A stretch of DNA of 12,877 bases from Pararoseburia sp963661325 (lineage in GTDB: Bacteria > Bacillota > Clostridia > Lachnospirales > Lachnospiraceae): assembly GCA_963661325.1 (NCBI GenBank), contig CAVLBP010000065.1, positions 1 through 12,877 of the forward strand, given 5' to 3'. Position 1 is the first letter of the stretch; the number at the start of each line of letters is the position of its first letter. Below are positions 6,678-12,877 of the stretch, one piece after another. The notes beneath the pieces are model-generated. The model was not told the DNA's origin. It did no database searches and was given only the letters and a program-made list of their open reading frames with translations. The position numbers were made by a program, and so were the translations under genes.

Positions 6678-7880
6678 TTATTCCGAAGAAGGATGAAATT
6701 GACGAAATGCCGTTGGAGTCTTGCCATATTTTTCTTTAAAATAAGTAGTAAAACTTGATGCAGATGGAAAGTGCAACATATCTGCGATTTCCCCGATAGA
6801 ATACGAGCCATGGAGCAACAATTCGGACGCGATTTCTAAGCGCTTTTGCAGAATGTATTGTTTGATGGTCATGTGCATGTCCTGTGAAAAGACTCTGGAT
6901 AGCGAGGAACGATTGATGCCGAGTGCATGAGCCATGGATGTGACATTAAAATCATTTAATATATTTTCGGTAATAAACGAGATTGCATCTCGGGTAATGG
7001 GGGATATATTATCCGGCAATTTGTGTGTTTGCTGAACCATATAGGTAAAGGTGCGATCTGTCAGATAAATGGCATTGATCAGTTCATCCTTAGATTTGGC
7101 AGACTGAATCTTACGAAGAATAAAGTCAGAGGCGTGCACGGCAGATTGGGAAGCAACACCAGTCTGCATAGCACATCTGGATGCAAGCGTAACAAGTGAG
7201 ATTGCCAGATACTCCAATCTTTTTTGATCGCAATAGAAACGCAGACGGGAAATAAAGTTACTTTCTGTTGCTGCTTGCGATTGACCGGACAGGTGTTGCA
7301 TATCGAGCGGAGTTCCGTTTTTGATATGATTGAGCCAGATGAGTTCGTAGTCGTGGGAAAATGCAAGGGCAGGATCTTCTGTCTGGCGATAAGTAATACT
7401 ATCCGTATAATCTGTGTGTTCTATTTCTTTTTGAAGAATGATAATGTCCTCAGGACAATAAGGGCATTGCGTAATGACTTCTGCGCACAAACATGACAAT
7501 TCCGAAATTTGTGGCAGTGAAAAAGTGGCATAGGGAACTTGCTCCTCTGTAAGACCGCACATCCGTGAAAAGGTATGTATTTCTTGCAGGGATATATATT
7601 GGTTGGTTACCGGACCGAACAGAAAGGCTGTATCAGGAGAGGTAAAGAGTATCCAAGCGTAGATGTTTTCGGAAATCTTTGTCAGATAGATCTGTTCGGG
7701 AATAAGTTCTTGTACCCCGGTAATTTCATAAAAGAGCGAAAGTATATAGATTACGATACAATCAGGCATTGTGTCGTAATCTATTTTTTTACCCTGCACA
7801 GAGGAAAGGTAAGCGCAGCCAATATGAAAAGCATGAGATATATGGTTGAGTTGATGAAAAATTTTTTCTAATGTATTCAT
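6678..7880 (-). CDS. AraC-family transcriptional regulator
   Basis: This is a 400-residue protein. The last about 105 residues are a standard AraC-type double helix-turn-helix. The first helix-turn-helix includes FNVTSMAHALGINRSSLSRVF. The second carries the signature IGEIADMLHFPSASSFTTYF followed by KEKYGKTPTAFRQF. The about 290-residue N-terminal part has no obvious membrane segment and presumably senses a ligand; I do not recognise its fold. The gene is divergent from the symporter/GH20 pair across the gap, the usual position for a regulator of such an operon, so it probably activates them in response to the imported glycan or a product. No Shine-Dalgarno is evident before ATG 7880; the upstream bases are almost pure A/T. 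Codons 33-45 form a near-perfect 17-bp inverted repeat. The family is firm; the target operon is inferred. Confidence 0.9.
   Translation of the reverse strand: MNTLEKIFHQLNHISHAFHIGCAYLSSVQGKKIDYDTMPDCIVIYILSLFYEITGVQELIPEQIYLTKISENIYAWILFTSPDTAFLFGPVTNQYISLQEIHTFSRMCGLTEEQVPYATFSLPQISELSCLCAEVITQCPYCPEDIIILQKEIEHTDYTDSITYRQTEDPALAFSHDYELIWLNHIKNGTPLDMQHLSGQSQAATESNFISRLRFYCDQKRLEYLAISLVTLASRCAMQTGVASQSAVHASDFILRKIQSAKSKDELINAIYLTDRTFTYMVQQTHKLPDNISPITRDAISFITENILNDFNVTSMAHALGINRSSLSRVFSQDMHMTIKQYILQKRLEIASELLLHGSYSIGEIADMLHFPSASSFTTYFKEKYGKTPTAFRQFHPSSE
7746..7790 (+). terminator. terminator-like hairpin plus T-run inside the araC-type gene
   Basis: Arms ATAGATTACGATACAAT (7746-7762) and ATTGTGTCGTAATCTAT (7768-7784) pair over 17 positions with a single G-U, around a 5-base loop (CAGGC). 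Seven T follow directly (7784-7790). Read on the + strand this is the shape of an intrinsic terminator, though the stem is AT-rich with only four G-C pairs. On the - strand it covers codons 33-45 of the regulator exactly. It could stop antisense transcripts, or act as a structure in the araC mRNA. Confidence 0.5.
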
Positions 7881-7921
7881 AAAATTAAAATATCACATTT
7901 CATATATATATGCAACAAAAT

Positions 7922-7981
7922 NNNNNNNNNNNNNNNNNNNNNNNNNNNNNNNNNNNNNNNNNNNNNNNNNNNNNNNNNNNN
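7922..7981. other. assembly gap (60 N)
   Basis: Sixty undetermined bases lie between the regulator and the symporter. The gap length may be an estimate. It covers most of the divergent promoter/operator region and perhaps the symporter's ribosome site. The 41 known bases on the araC side (7881-7921) are very AT-rich and include the palindrome CATATATATATG (7901-7912); no confident promoter can be named there. Confidence 0.97.
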
Positions 7982-7989
7982 TTTATTAC

Positions 7990-9537
7990 ATGGATAAAGG
8001 AGAGGAGAAAAGATTGAAAGAAAAAAAGAAAGCAGGCTTGTTTCATGCAAGTGAGCGAGATGGGGTTGCCTATCGCAAGGCAAATATGTTGGAAATGATC
8101 CTAGGAAATGCCAATGGTGGATGTGGTATGTGTTTCTATCTTTTGATGATGTATGCCAGTTATATCGCAACGGAAGGCTATGGTATTGCTGTAGTGATGG
8201 CAGGTCTTATCATTACGGGAACACGACTTTTGGATGGCGTCACGGATGCCATGATCGCCGCATTATTTGAACGTATGAACCCGAAACATGGAAAGGTGCG
8301 TATTTTTACGGTTGCAGGCTGGGCGATTGCAGCGTTGGCAGTACTTTTGATGTATGATTGGGCGGTTGGCAAGTTCCAAGGAGTATCTGGTATCGTTGTT
8401 TTTGTGCTATTGTACATTTTGTATATCATTGGATATACCTTTAATGGTATTGGCGGAAACACAGTAGGTATCATTTTGACAAATGATCCAACACAAAGAC
8501 CTATGATGGGAGTTTTGGGTACGCTTTATACCTACATCACACCAATTGTGTTCAATAATATCATTACATTTGCAGTATTGCCGCGTTACGACAATCAGTA
8601 TAATGCTGCCATGTTAAAAGAAGCATGTTTCTGGTATGTAGCAACTGCGGGTATCTTTGTATTATTACAGTGTATCGCACTTCGCAGAGTAGATGTTGCG
8701 GAAACATTTGAGGTTTTATCACAGGGAAATGCGCCGAAGAAAGAAGAAAAGATCAAGTTTAAGGATATGATCGCCATTATCAAAGACAATAAGCCGTGTC
8801 AGATGTATATGTTGACAGGAATTTCTGACAAATTGGCACAGCAGACAGGTGCACAATCCATTATTACTACGATGTTAAATGGTATTTTGATCGGAAGTTA
8901 TGCAGCGGCAACGATGATTGGTAATTTTACCATGATCATTGGTATTATCTTTGCTTTTGGTGGTGGTATCTTTGTTGCAAAATGGGGCGCAAAGAAAGCA
9001 ACAACCGTATGGTCTGTGATTTCCATTGTTATTGTTGCTGTAATGATAGGTTTTTGTGTATTTTTGGGAGCAGATGGCATGCAGTCTATTGGAGTTGTAG
9101 GCATTCCGATGTTTATCTATGCCATTTTGCAGTTAGGCATCACAGGATGTAAGATGATCCTTTCTACAACAGGGGCTTCCATGCGAGCAGACGTTGTGGA
9201 TTATGAGTATGCGAGAAGTGGAAAATATATGCCGGCGATTATTTCCGGTGTTTATAGTCTGATCGATAAGATCATCACTTCATTTGCATCTACAATCGCG
9301 GCATTTGCCATTACTTTTATCGGCTATAAAAGTACCGTACCGCAGATGGGAGATCCGGCAACGAATGGTGTTTTTGTCCTGACCATGATTCTATGTTTTG
9401 GATTGCCAATCGTGGGATGGATCTGCAATGTGATCGCTATGCTGTTTTATAAATTGGATAAAGAGAAAATGGTAGAGGTGCAGAAGACGATTGCAAATAT
9501 GCGTGAAGAAAAAGATGAGGAAGAACAGGATGCATAG
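7990..9537 (+). CDS. GPH-family (MFS) glycoside:cation symporter
   Basis: This 515-residue integral membrane protein has about 12 hydrophobic helices. Family hallmarks of the glycoside-pentoside-hexuronide:cation symporters are visible: an N-terminal TRLLDGVTDAMIAALFERMN loop followed by G-K-V-R, the counterpart of the conserved D-x-x-x-D-P region and G-K-x-R-P. A mid-protein R-x-x-M-G motif and a central cytoplasmic loop rich in Lys and Glu (about residues 240-260) also fit. It would import a sugar or oligosaccharide with Na+ or H+. Overlap of 8 bases with the downstream GH20 gene points to a GlcNAc- or GalNAc-containing substrate. The start is uncertain: ATG 7990 has almost no visible upstream sequence because of the gap, whereas TTG 8014, in frame, has AAAGGAGAGGAG about 7 bases upstream and would remove eight charged residues. 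The family is secure; the substrate is inferred. Confidence 0.88.
   Translation: MDKGEEKRLKEKKKAGLFHASERDGVAYRKANMLEMILGNANGGCGMCFYLLMMYASYIATEGYGIAVVMAGLIITGTRLLDGVTDAMIAALFERMNPKHGKVRIFTVAGWAIAALAVLLMYDWAVGKFQGVSGIVVFVLLYILYIIGYTFNGIGGNTVGIILTNDPTQRPMMGVLGTLYTYITPIVFNNIITFAVLPRYDNQYNAAMLKEACFWYVATAGIFVLLQCIALRRVDVAETFEVLSQGNAPKKEEKIKFKDMIAIIKDNKPCQMYMLTGISDKLAQQTGAQSIITTMLNGILIGSYAAATMIGNFTMIIGIIFAFGGGIFVAKWGAKKATTVWSVISIVIVAVMIGFCVFLGADGMQSIGVVGIPMFIYAILQLGITGCKMILSTTGASMRADVVDYEYARSGKYMPAIISGVYSLIDKIITSFASTIAAFAITFIGYKSTVPQMGDPATNGVFVLTMILCFGLPIVGWICNVIAMLFYKLDKEKMVEVQKTIANMREEKDEEEQDA
7996..8007 (+). promoter_or_regulatory. candidate Shine-Dalgarno for an alternative TTG start (8014) of the symporter
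   Basis: AAAGGAGAGGAG sits inside the first codons counted from ATG 7990 and at ideal distance from the in-frame TTG at 8014. Because the N-terminus is Lys/Glu-rich, purine runs arise easily, so the site is suggestive rather than decisive. Confidence 0.4.
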
Positions 9538-11365
9538 TGTGACACTTTTACCACAGCCACATCGCATGCAGTGGGATGAGGGAAAATTTCAGGGAATTCT
9601 GGGATTGGACGCATCCTGTCCGAAGAAAACATGTGATGCACTAAAAGAAATATGGCAGGAAGTGGAAGGAAAATCGGGCGATATTACTTTTTCACAAGAC
9701 AGAACGCTGGTCGGGGATGCCTATCGCCTATTCATTACGGAAAGTAATATAAATATCGTGTATGCACAGGAAAGCGGCGCCTTTTTTGGATGTATGACTT
9801 TGTTGCAACTGGCAAGACAAGATGCATTATACTGTTGTCAGATCGAAGACCAGCCGGCATTGCCAATGCGAGGCGTTCTGTTCGATATTTCCCGAGGAAA
9901 GATACCAAAACAGGACACTATGAAAGAAATGATCGATCTCTTAGCCCTGTTAAAGATCAATTTTTTACAGTTATACATAGAAGGTGTTCCCATGGAATTT
10001 CCGCATCATGAAGAAATGTGGAAAGGGCGGGATATTTTATCGCTGGATGCCTTGCGTGAGTTGGACGCGTATTGTAAAAAAAGATTTATAGAGTTGATCC
10101 CTTGTCAAAATACGCTGGGACACATGTCAAAATGGTTGACCAAGGATGCATATAATGCTTTTGCAGAGTGCCCGCAGGGGATGCAGGCAATGGGCAACAT
10201 GCCGCCGGATGTGATCGACATTCGGGATGATAAAGCCTTTGCTTTTGTATGTGGTCTTTTGGACGCTGTCGGACAGTGCAGCAGCGCCGGTTGCTATCAT
10301 GTGTGTATGGATGAAGCCTTCCAATTATGTAAAGGCAAAAATGAGAAACTGGCGCAGGAAAAGGGCGTAGCCCCTATCTTGGGGACATATATCCGAAAGA
10401 TCAGAAAGCATTTGCAGGAAGAGCATATGCAGATGATGATGTGGGATGATGTTCTCTTGGAATACCCGGAAATCCAAAAGGAGATACCGGATGATGTAGT
10501 CTTTTTGGACTGGGGATATGAAGCCGAACATCCGGTGGAAGACCGGGCGAAAAGATTGGCAGAAACCGGGCATGCTTTTATACTCTGTCCGGGAGATAAT
10601 GCATGGTCCAGTTTTACCGGTCTGACGGATAATATGTTAGCATGCGTGAAAAAAACGTCCGATGCTGCTAAAACGCATCAGGCGAAAGGTATGATGGTGA
10701 CGGATTGGGGAGATCTGGGACATTTGCAATACTTGCCAATATCTTATCCAGGCATATTTTATGCAGCAGCATGTGCGTGGGGAGAGCCGGTATCGGAAGA
10801 TGATTTGACAGATGCCCTAGATATGTTGGTGGCAGAAAATAAGATGGATGGTCTGGGCAGATTTTTGCTGGAACTGGGCAGATTATACCTTGATGAGGAG
10901 TTTCGCCTGCCAAACCGCAGCATGGCACATTATACCTTGGATCTTCTGGGGCTGGATCGCGAACAGGCACAGGAGCGTATGCAGCGCAGTGTTTGGATCA
11001 ATGATATGGTATTAAAAGAAAAAAATGCAAAATACCATGCTTCTTTTGAAAATCGAAAAGATCTGGATATGGCAAAGTATGAGGAAAAAATCAAAAACTT
11101 ACAGGAACAGTGGAAAGTCATAGATTGGCATGACCAGCAGATGCAGGATGAACTAAAGAATACACTGAACCTGACATGGCTTTTGACCCAGATCCGCTAC
11201 AAAAAGTTGTATGATAATTCCTATCAGCTTGTAGATGCGGCAAAACGACTGGATCAGATCATGGATATACATGATAAATGTTGGCATCAAAGAAATCATG
11301 CAGATGGTTATGAGATAGGTGTGGAATATTTTGATAAGATCCGGCAGGAAATAAGCAGATATTAG
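9530..11365 (+). CDS. cytoplasmic GH20 beta-N-acetylhexosaminidase
   Basis: A 611-residue protein starts at ATG 9530, which overlaps the symporter stop by 8 bases and follows GAGG at good distance; an in-frame TTG at 9491 would overlap more. Residues 1-100 form the small N-terminal GH20b-type alpha/beta domain. The (beta/alpha)8 catalytic domain starts at PMRGVLFDISRGKIP (substrate-binding Arg114). The catalytic pair is D261-E262 in HVCMDEAFQL, the counterpart of the family H-x-G-x-D-E motif. Further barrel motifs are MMMWDD (W305), FLDWGYE (W328) and VTDWGDLGHLQYLP (D392). In this family Asp helps the substrate's acetamido group act as nucleophile and Glu is the acid/base. The C-terminal about 150 residues are helical and charged. 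No signal peptide is present, so it should cleave terminal GlcNAc/GalNAc from glycosides imported by its partner symporter. The glycines of the catalytic motif are replaced by Cys and Met. Confidence 0.9.
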   Translation: MHSVTLLPQPHRMQWDEGKFQGILGLDASCPKKTCDALKEIWQEVEGKSGDITFSQDRTLVGDAYRLFITESNINIVYAQESGAFFGCMTLLQLARQDALYCCQIEDQPALPMRGVLFDISRGKIPKQDTMKEMIDLLALLKINFLQLYIEGVPMEFPHHEEMWKGRDILSLDALRELDAYCKKRFIELIPCQNTLGHMSKWLTKDAYNAFAECPQGMQAMGNMPPDVIDIRDDKAFAFVCGLLDAVGQCSSAGCYHVCMDEAFQLCKGKNEKLAQEKGVAPILGTYIRKIRKHLQEEHMQMMMWDDVLLEYPEIQKEIPDDVVFLDWGYEAEHPVEDRAKRLAETGHAFILCPGDNAWSSFTGLTDNMLACVKKTSDAAKTHQAKGMMVTDWGDLGHLQYLPISYPGIFYAAACAWGEPVSEDDLTDALDMLVAENKMDGLGRFLLELGRLYLDEEFRLPNRSMAHYTLDLLGLDREQAQERMQRSVWINDMVLKEKNAKYHASFENRKDLDMAKYEEKIKNLQEQWKVIDWHDQQMQDELKNTLNLTWLLTQIRYKKLYDNSYQLVDAAKRLDQIMDIHDKCWHQRNHADGYEIGVEYFDKIRQEISRY

Positions 11366-11376
11366 AAAGACATATG

Positions 11377-11416
11377 AATAGCCTCTTTTTACCGCAAATG
11401 GTAAGGAGAGGCTATT
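11377..11416. terminator. inverted repeat between convergent GH20 and amidase genes
   Basis: AATAGCCTCTTTTTACC (11377-11393) pairs with GGTAAGGAGAGGCTATT (11400-11416) over 17 positions including two G-U pairs on the + strand, with a 6-base loop. It begins 12 bases after the GH20 stop and ends 20 bases before the amidase stop. Neither side has a strong T-run directly after the stem (only a loosely T-rich stretch on the + strand), so it is probably a bidirectional terminator of modest strength. Confidence 0.6.
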
Positions 11417-11436
11417 ATGCATGTTTACCTGTTTAT

Positions 11437-12471
11437 TTACTTTCCGATATAGTCATTGGTGACGATCAATGTCTCATAACCATCATTTTGCAGATCCCTT
11501 TGCAGGGTGACGGCTTCGTCTAAGGTATCGACAGGTCCGACCCAGATGGCGATCAGTCCGCCAATGCGTTTCCAGACCGCGGCATACCCCTGCCCCTTTA
11601 ATTGTTCCATCAGGTAGACCGCATTTTCCGGATGGCGGAAAAGACCAACCTGCACATAATACCACATACGAGGCATGGGTTTTTCTTCCGGCATGGGCAA
11701 TGGTTCACAGGGCGCATCGGCCAGCTGTCGGCGCATGTCAGCCACAGGATTGGACGGACTGGCTTCCGGCGCGATGGATCGTGCTTTTTCCACAGGTGCA
11801 GAGGCTGCCTCCATAGGAGCATTTTGCGCATCTGCGCTCATTTGGTTTGTTTTGCCGGAAACCGTCTGCGAAGCATCAGAAGCGGTTTGTGGTGTAGGTG
11901 GAACCTGCTCGGTAGAAGCCGTCGGGGTATGTGCCGTCCGCAGTGGCAGAGCCGCCATCACACCATCGGCAATGGCACGGGCAATAGCATCAAAGTTCTC
12001 ATCGAAAAGTCGGTTGTCCTCTTTGAAATTGATAAAGCCGACTTCTAAAAGGACTGCCGGCATGGAAGTGCGACGAAGCACAACGAGTTCCTTGCGGGAT
12101 TCGATGCCCAGATTTCTAAAACCAATCTCCTCCAAGTTTTCATTGACATTTTTGGCAACGCGGAGCGCCAGAGGATTTTTATCATATACAAGGGCTTGCA
12201 CACCCTGATAGAGATCTGAGGTTTCGGCAAAATTACGATGGAAGGATAAAAACAGATCCCCACCCGCAGAGTTCGCGATCTGCGCTTTGTCGTAAGGTGA
12301 ATCGTAACGATCGTCTGTGCGTGTGTAGATGATCTGATATCCTGCGTTTTGTAATTCCTGACCTACTGCCAGGGCTAATCTCAAGTTGTCATCTTTTTCT
12401 TTTCTGTTTTCATAGACGGCACCGGGGTCGAAACCGCCATGGCCCGGGTCTATAATGATGGTCTTTGACAT
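11437..12471 (-). CDS. N-acetylmuramoyl-L-alanine amidase (Amidase_3) with SPOR domain
   Basis: This is a 344-residue protein. Residues 1-175 are an Amidase_3 catalytic domain, a zinc enzyme cutting the bond between MurNAc and L-Ala in peptidoglycan. The zinc ligands and catalytic Glu are in place: H11 in IIIDPGHGGFDPG, E25 in KEKDDNL, H78 in LFLSFHRN and E143 in AVLLEVGF. Residues about 176-265 are a Pro/Ala/Ser/Thr-rich linker. Residues about 268-344 are a SPOR domain (WYYVQVGLFRHPENAVYLME, ending in a Y-E-T-L-I-V strand), which binds denuded glycan strands. There is no signal peptide or membrane helix. The ATG is preceded by AAAGG 7 bases upstream, and an in-frame stop 11 codons before it rules out a longer N-terminus. 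Export is therefore unexplained: non-classical release, lysis-coupled action, or a phage-lysin-like origin. It is monocistronic and divergent from a lipoprotein gene. Confidence 0.9.
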   Translation of the reverse strand: MSKTIIIDPGHGGFDPGAVYENRKEKDDNLRLALAVGQELQNAGYQIIYTRTDDRYDSPYDKAQIANSAGGDLFLSFHRNFAETSDLYQGVQALVYDKNPLALRVAKNVNENLEEIGFRNLGIESRKELVVLRRTSMPAVLLEVGFINFKEDNRLFDENFDAIARAIADGVMAALPLRTAHTPTASTEQVPPTPQTASDASQTVSGKTNQMSADAQNAPMEAASAPVEKARSIAPEASPSNPVADMRRQLADAPCEPLPMPEEKPMPRMWYYVQVGLFRHPENAVYLMEQLKGQGYAAVWKRIGGLIAIWVGPVDTLDEAVTLQRDLQNDGYETLIVTNDYIGK

Positions 12472-12533
12472 GAGAAAACCTTTGCATATGTTTTTAATAG
12501 CCTATGCGAATGCAAATAAAATGTGAACCATTC

Positions 12534-12562
12534 TATACAAAAAAACCTAGTTTTGGTATGAT
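12534..12562 (+). promoter_or_regulatory. putative promoter for the lipoprotein gene
   Basis: TATACA (12534-12539) and TATGAT (12557-12562) are 17 bases apart, 50 bases before ATG 12613. The -35 matches consensus at four of six positions and the -10 at five of six. It lies in the 141-base divergent intergenic region, where no equally good promoter was found for the amidase strand. Confidence 0.45.
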
Positions 12563-12612
12563 AAAGGATGTGTAGAAAAAGAAGAAATGCAAGATAAAAG
12601 GAAGTTTTTAAA

Positions 12613-12877
12613 ATGCGTAAAGAATGCAAAAATGTCATAAAACGTCTGGCGTGTGGCAGTCTTGGTCTGATCTTGTGTCTGGGACTTTTTAGTGCCTGTG
12701 GCAGCAAGACGACACAGCAGATGGAAGAAAAAAAAGAGGAAGGAATCACTGCCATGCAGTCGGCAGACTACAAGACGGCGGTAGAATCTTTTGATGCGGC
12801 ATTGCAGTTATCCGGTGCCAAAGTGGATGACAATGTCGTGGATATCTGCTTTTATAAGGCGGCGGCAGAGTATGCGC
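12613..12877 (+). CDS. lipoprotein, probably TPR-containing, 5' part
   Basis: The gene starts at ATG 12613 with AAAAGGAAG 8 bases upstream and is cut by the window end; 88 residues are visible. A basic N-terminus (MRKECKNVIKR) and hydrophobic stretch end in the lipobox-like LFSAC, making Cys29 the lipidation site; the Phe at -3 is slightly unusual. After a Lys/Glu-rich spacer (MEEKKEEG), residues about 45-88 read as a tetratricopeptide-like repeat: A-D-Y-K-T-A-V-E-S-F-D-A-A-L, then the start of a second helix pair ending KAAAEYA. Such membrane-anchored TPR lipoproteins act as protein-binding scaffolds outside the membrane. The gene is divergent from the SPOR amidase, which may hint at a cell-envelope role. 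Lipoprotein status is well supported; the repeat call rests on one visible repeat. Confidence 0.75.
   Translation, partial: MRKECKNVIKRLACGSLGLILCLGLFSACGSKTTQQMEEKKEEGITAMQSADYKTAVESFDAALQLSGAKVDDNVVDICFYKAAAEYA

Noticed and set aside
7198..7225. Hairpin AGATTG/CAATCT followed by six T on the + strand inside araC
   Set aside because: Stem of only 6-7 pairs with a 10-base loop; too weak to call a terminator, though it could add to antisense termination.
7575..7871. 98-residue + strand ORF opposite the araC N-terminus
   Set aside because: It exists mainly because the palindrome encodes a similar peptide on both strands; no independent support.
7901..7912. Palindrome CATATATATATG near the gap
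   Set aside because: An AT-alternating palindrome is expected in AT-rich intergenic DNA; no second copy is visible to support an operator.
11602..12208. + strand ORFs of 148 and 177 residues opposite the amidase gene
   Set aside because: They are shadows of the Ala/Ser/Pro-rich linker and catalytic domain; the - strand frame has clear zinc and SPOR motifs.

Overview
The window looks like draft or metagenome-assembled chromosome from a Gram-positive, low-to-mid GC Firmicute, most likely a Lachnospiraceae-type gut Clostridium. Reasons: purine-rich Shine-Dalgarno sites, a probable TTG start, the protein families present, and a compact Tad-like pilus locus followed by a beta-helix surface protein. 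A 60-base run of N (7922-7981) marks a scaffold gap, so the two sides are adjacent only by scaffolding. No rRNA, tRNA, CRISPR or insertion sequence was seen.

Region 1 (1-5277, + strand) is one tightly packed block of seven genes. It holds the 3' end of a TadB/TadC-like membrane platform protein, a pilin/TadE-like single-pass protein (661-996), two tiny membrane peptides of 34 and 46 residues, and a 164-residue single-pass protein. These are followed by a 197-residue single-pass protein ending in an InlB-type repeat, and a 960-residue secreted beta-helix protein. Three consecutive genes (1009, 1130 and 1280) share the N-terminal pattern M-x-E-I-[MI]-x-x-Y-G before a hydrophobic helix, which suggests a tandem family of subunits. 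The block plausibly builds a surface appendage with a large adhesin; the ATPase and other assembly genes would lie upstream of the window. This is the best candidate here for a poorly described system.

Region 2 (5278-6665, +) is a standalone CNNM/CBS/CorC-type membrane protein (HlyC/CorC family) with its own promoter. It converges with the next gene with only 12 bases between them.

Region 3 (6678-11365) is a carbohydrate-use locus. It has an AraC-type regulator on the - strand, then across the gap a GPH-type sugar:cation symporter overlapping by 8 bases a cytoplasmic family GH20 beta-N-acetylhexosaminidase. The likely logic is regulator, uptake of a GlcNAc/GalNAc-containing glycoside, and intracellular hydrolysis. 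A 17-bp hairpin with a T-run, readable as a + strand terminator, lies inside the araC coding sequence and may end antisense transcripts arriving from region 2.

Region 4 (11377-12877) holds a hairpin between convergent genes and an Amidase_3 cell-wall amidase with a C-terminal SPOR domain but no signal peptide (- strand). Divergent from it is the start of a lipoprotein, probably with tetratricopeptide-like repeats, cut by the window end.
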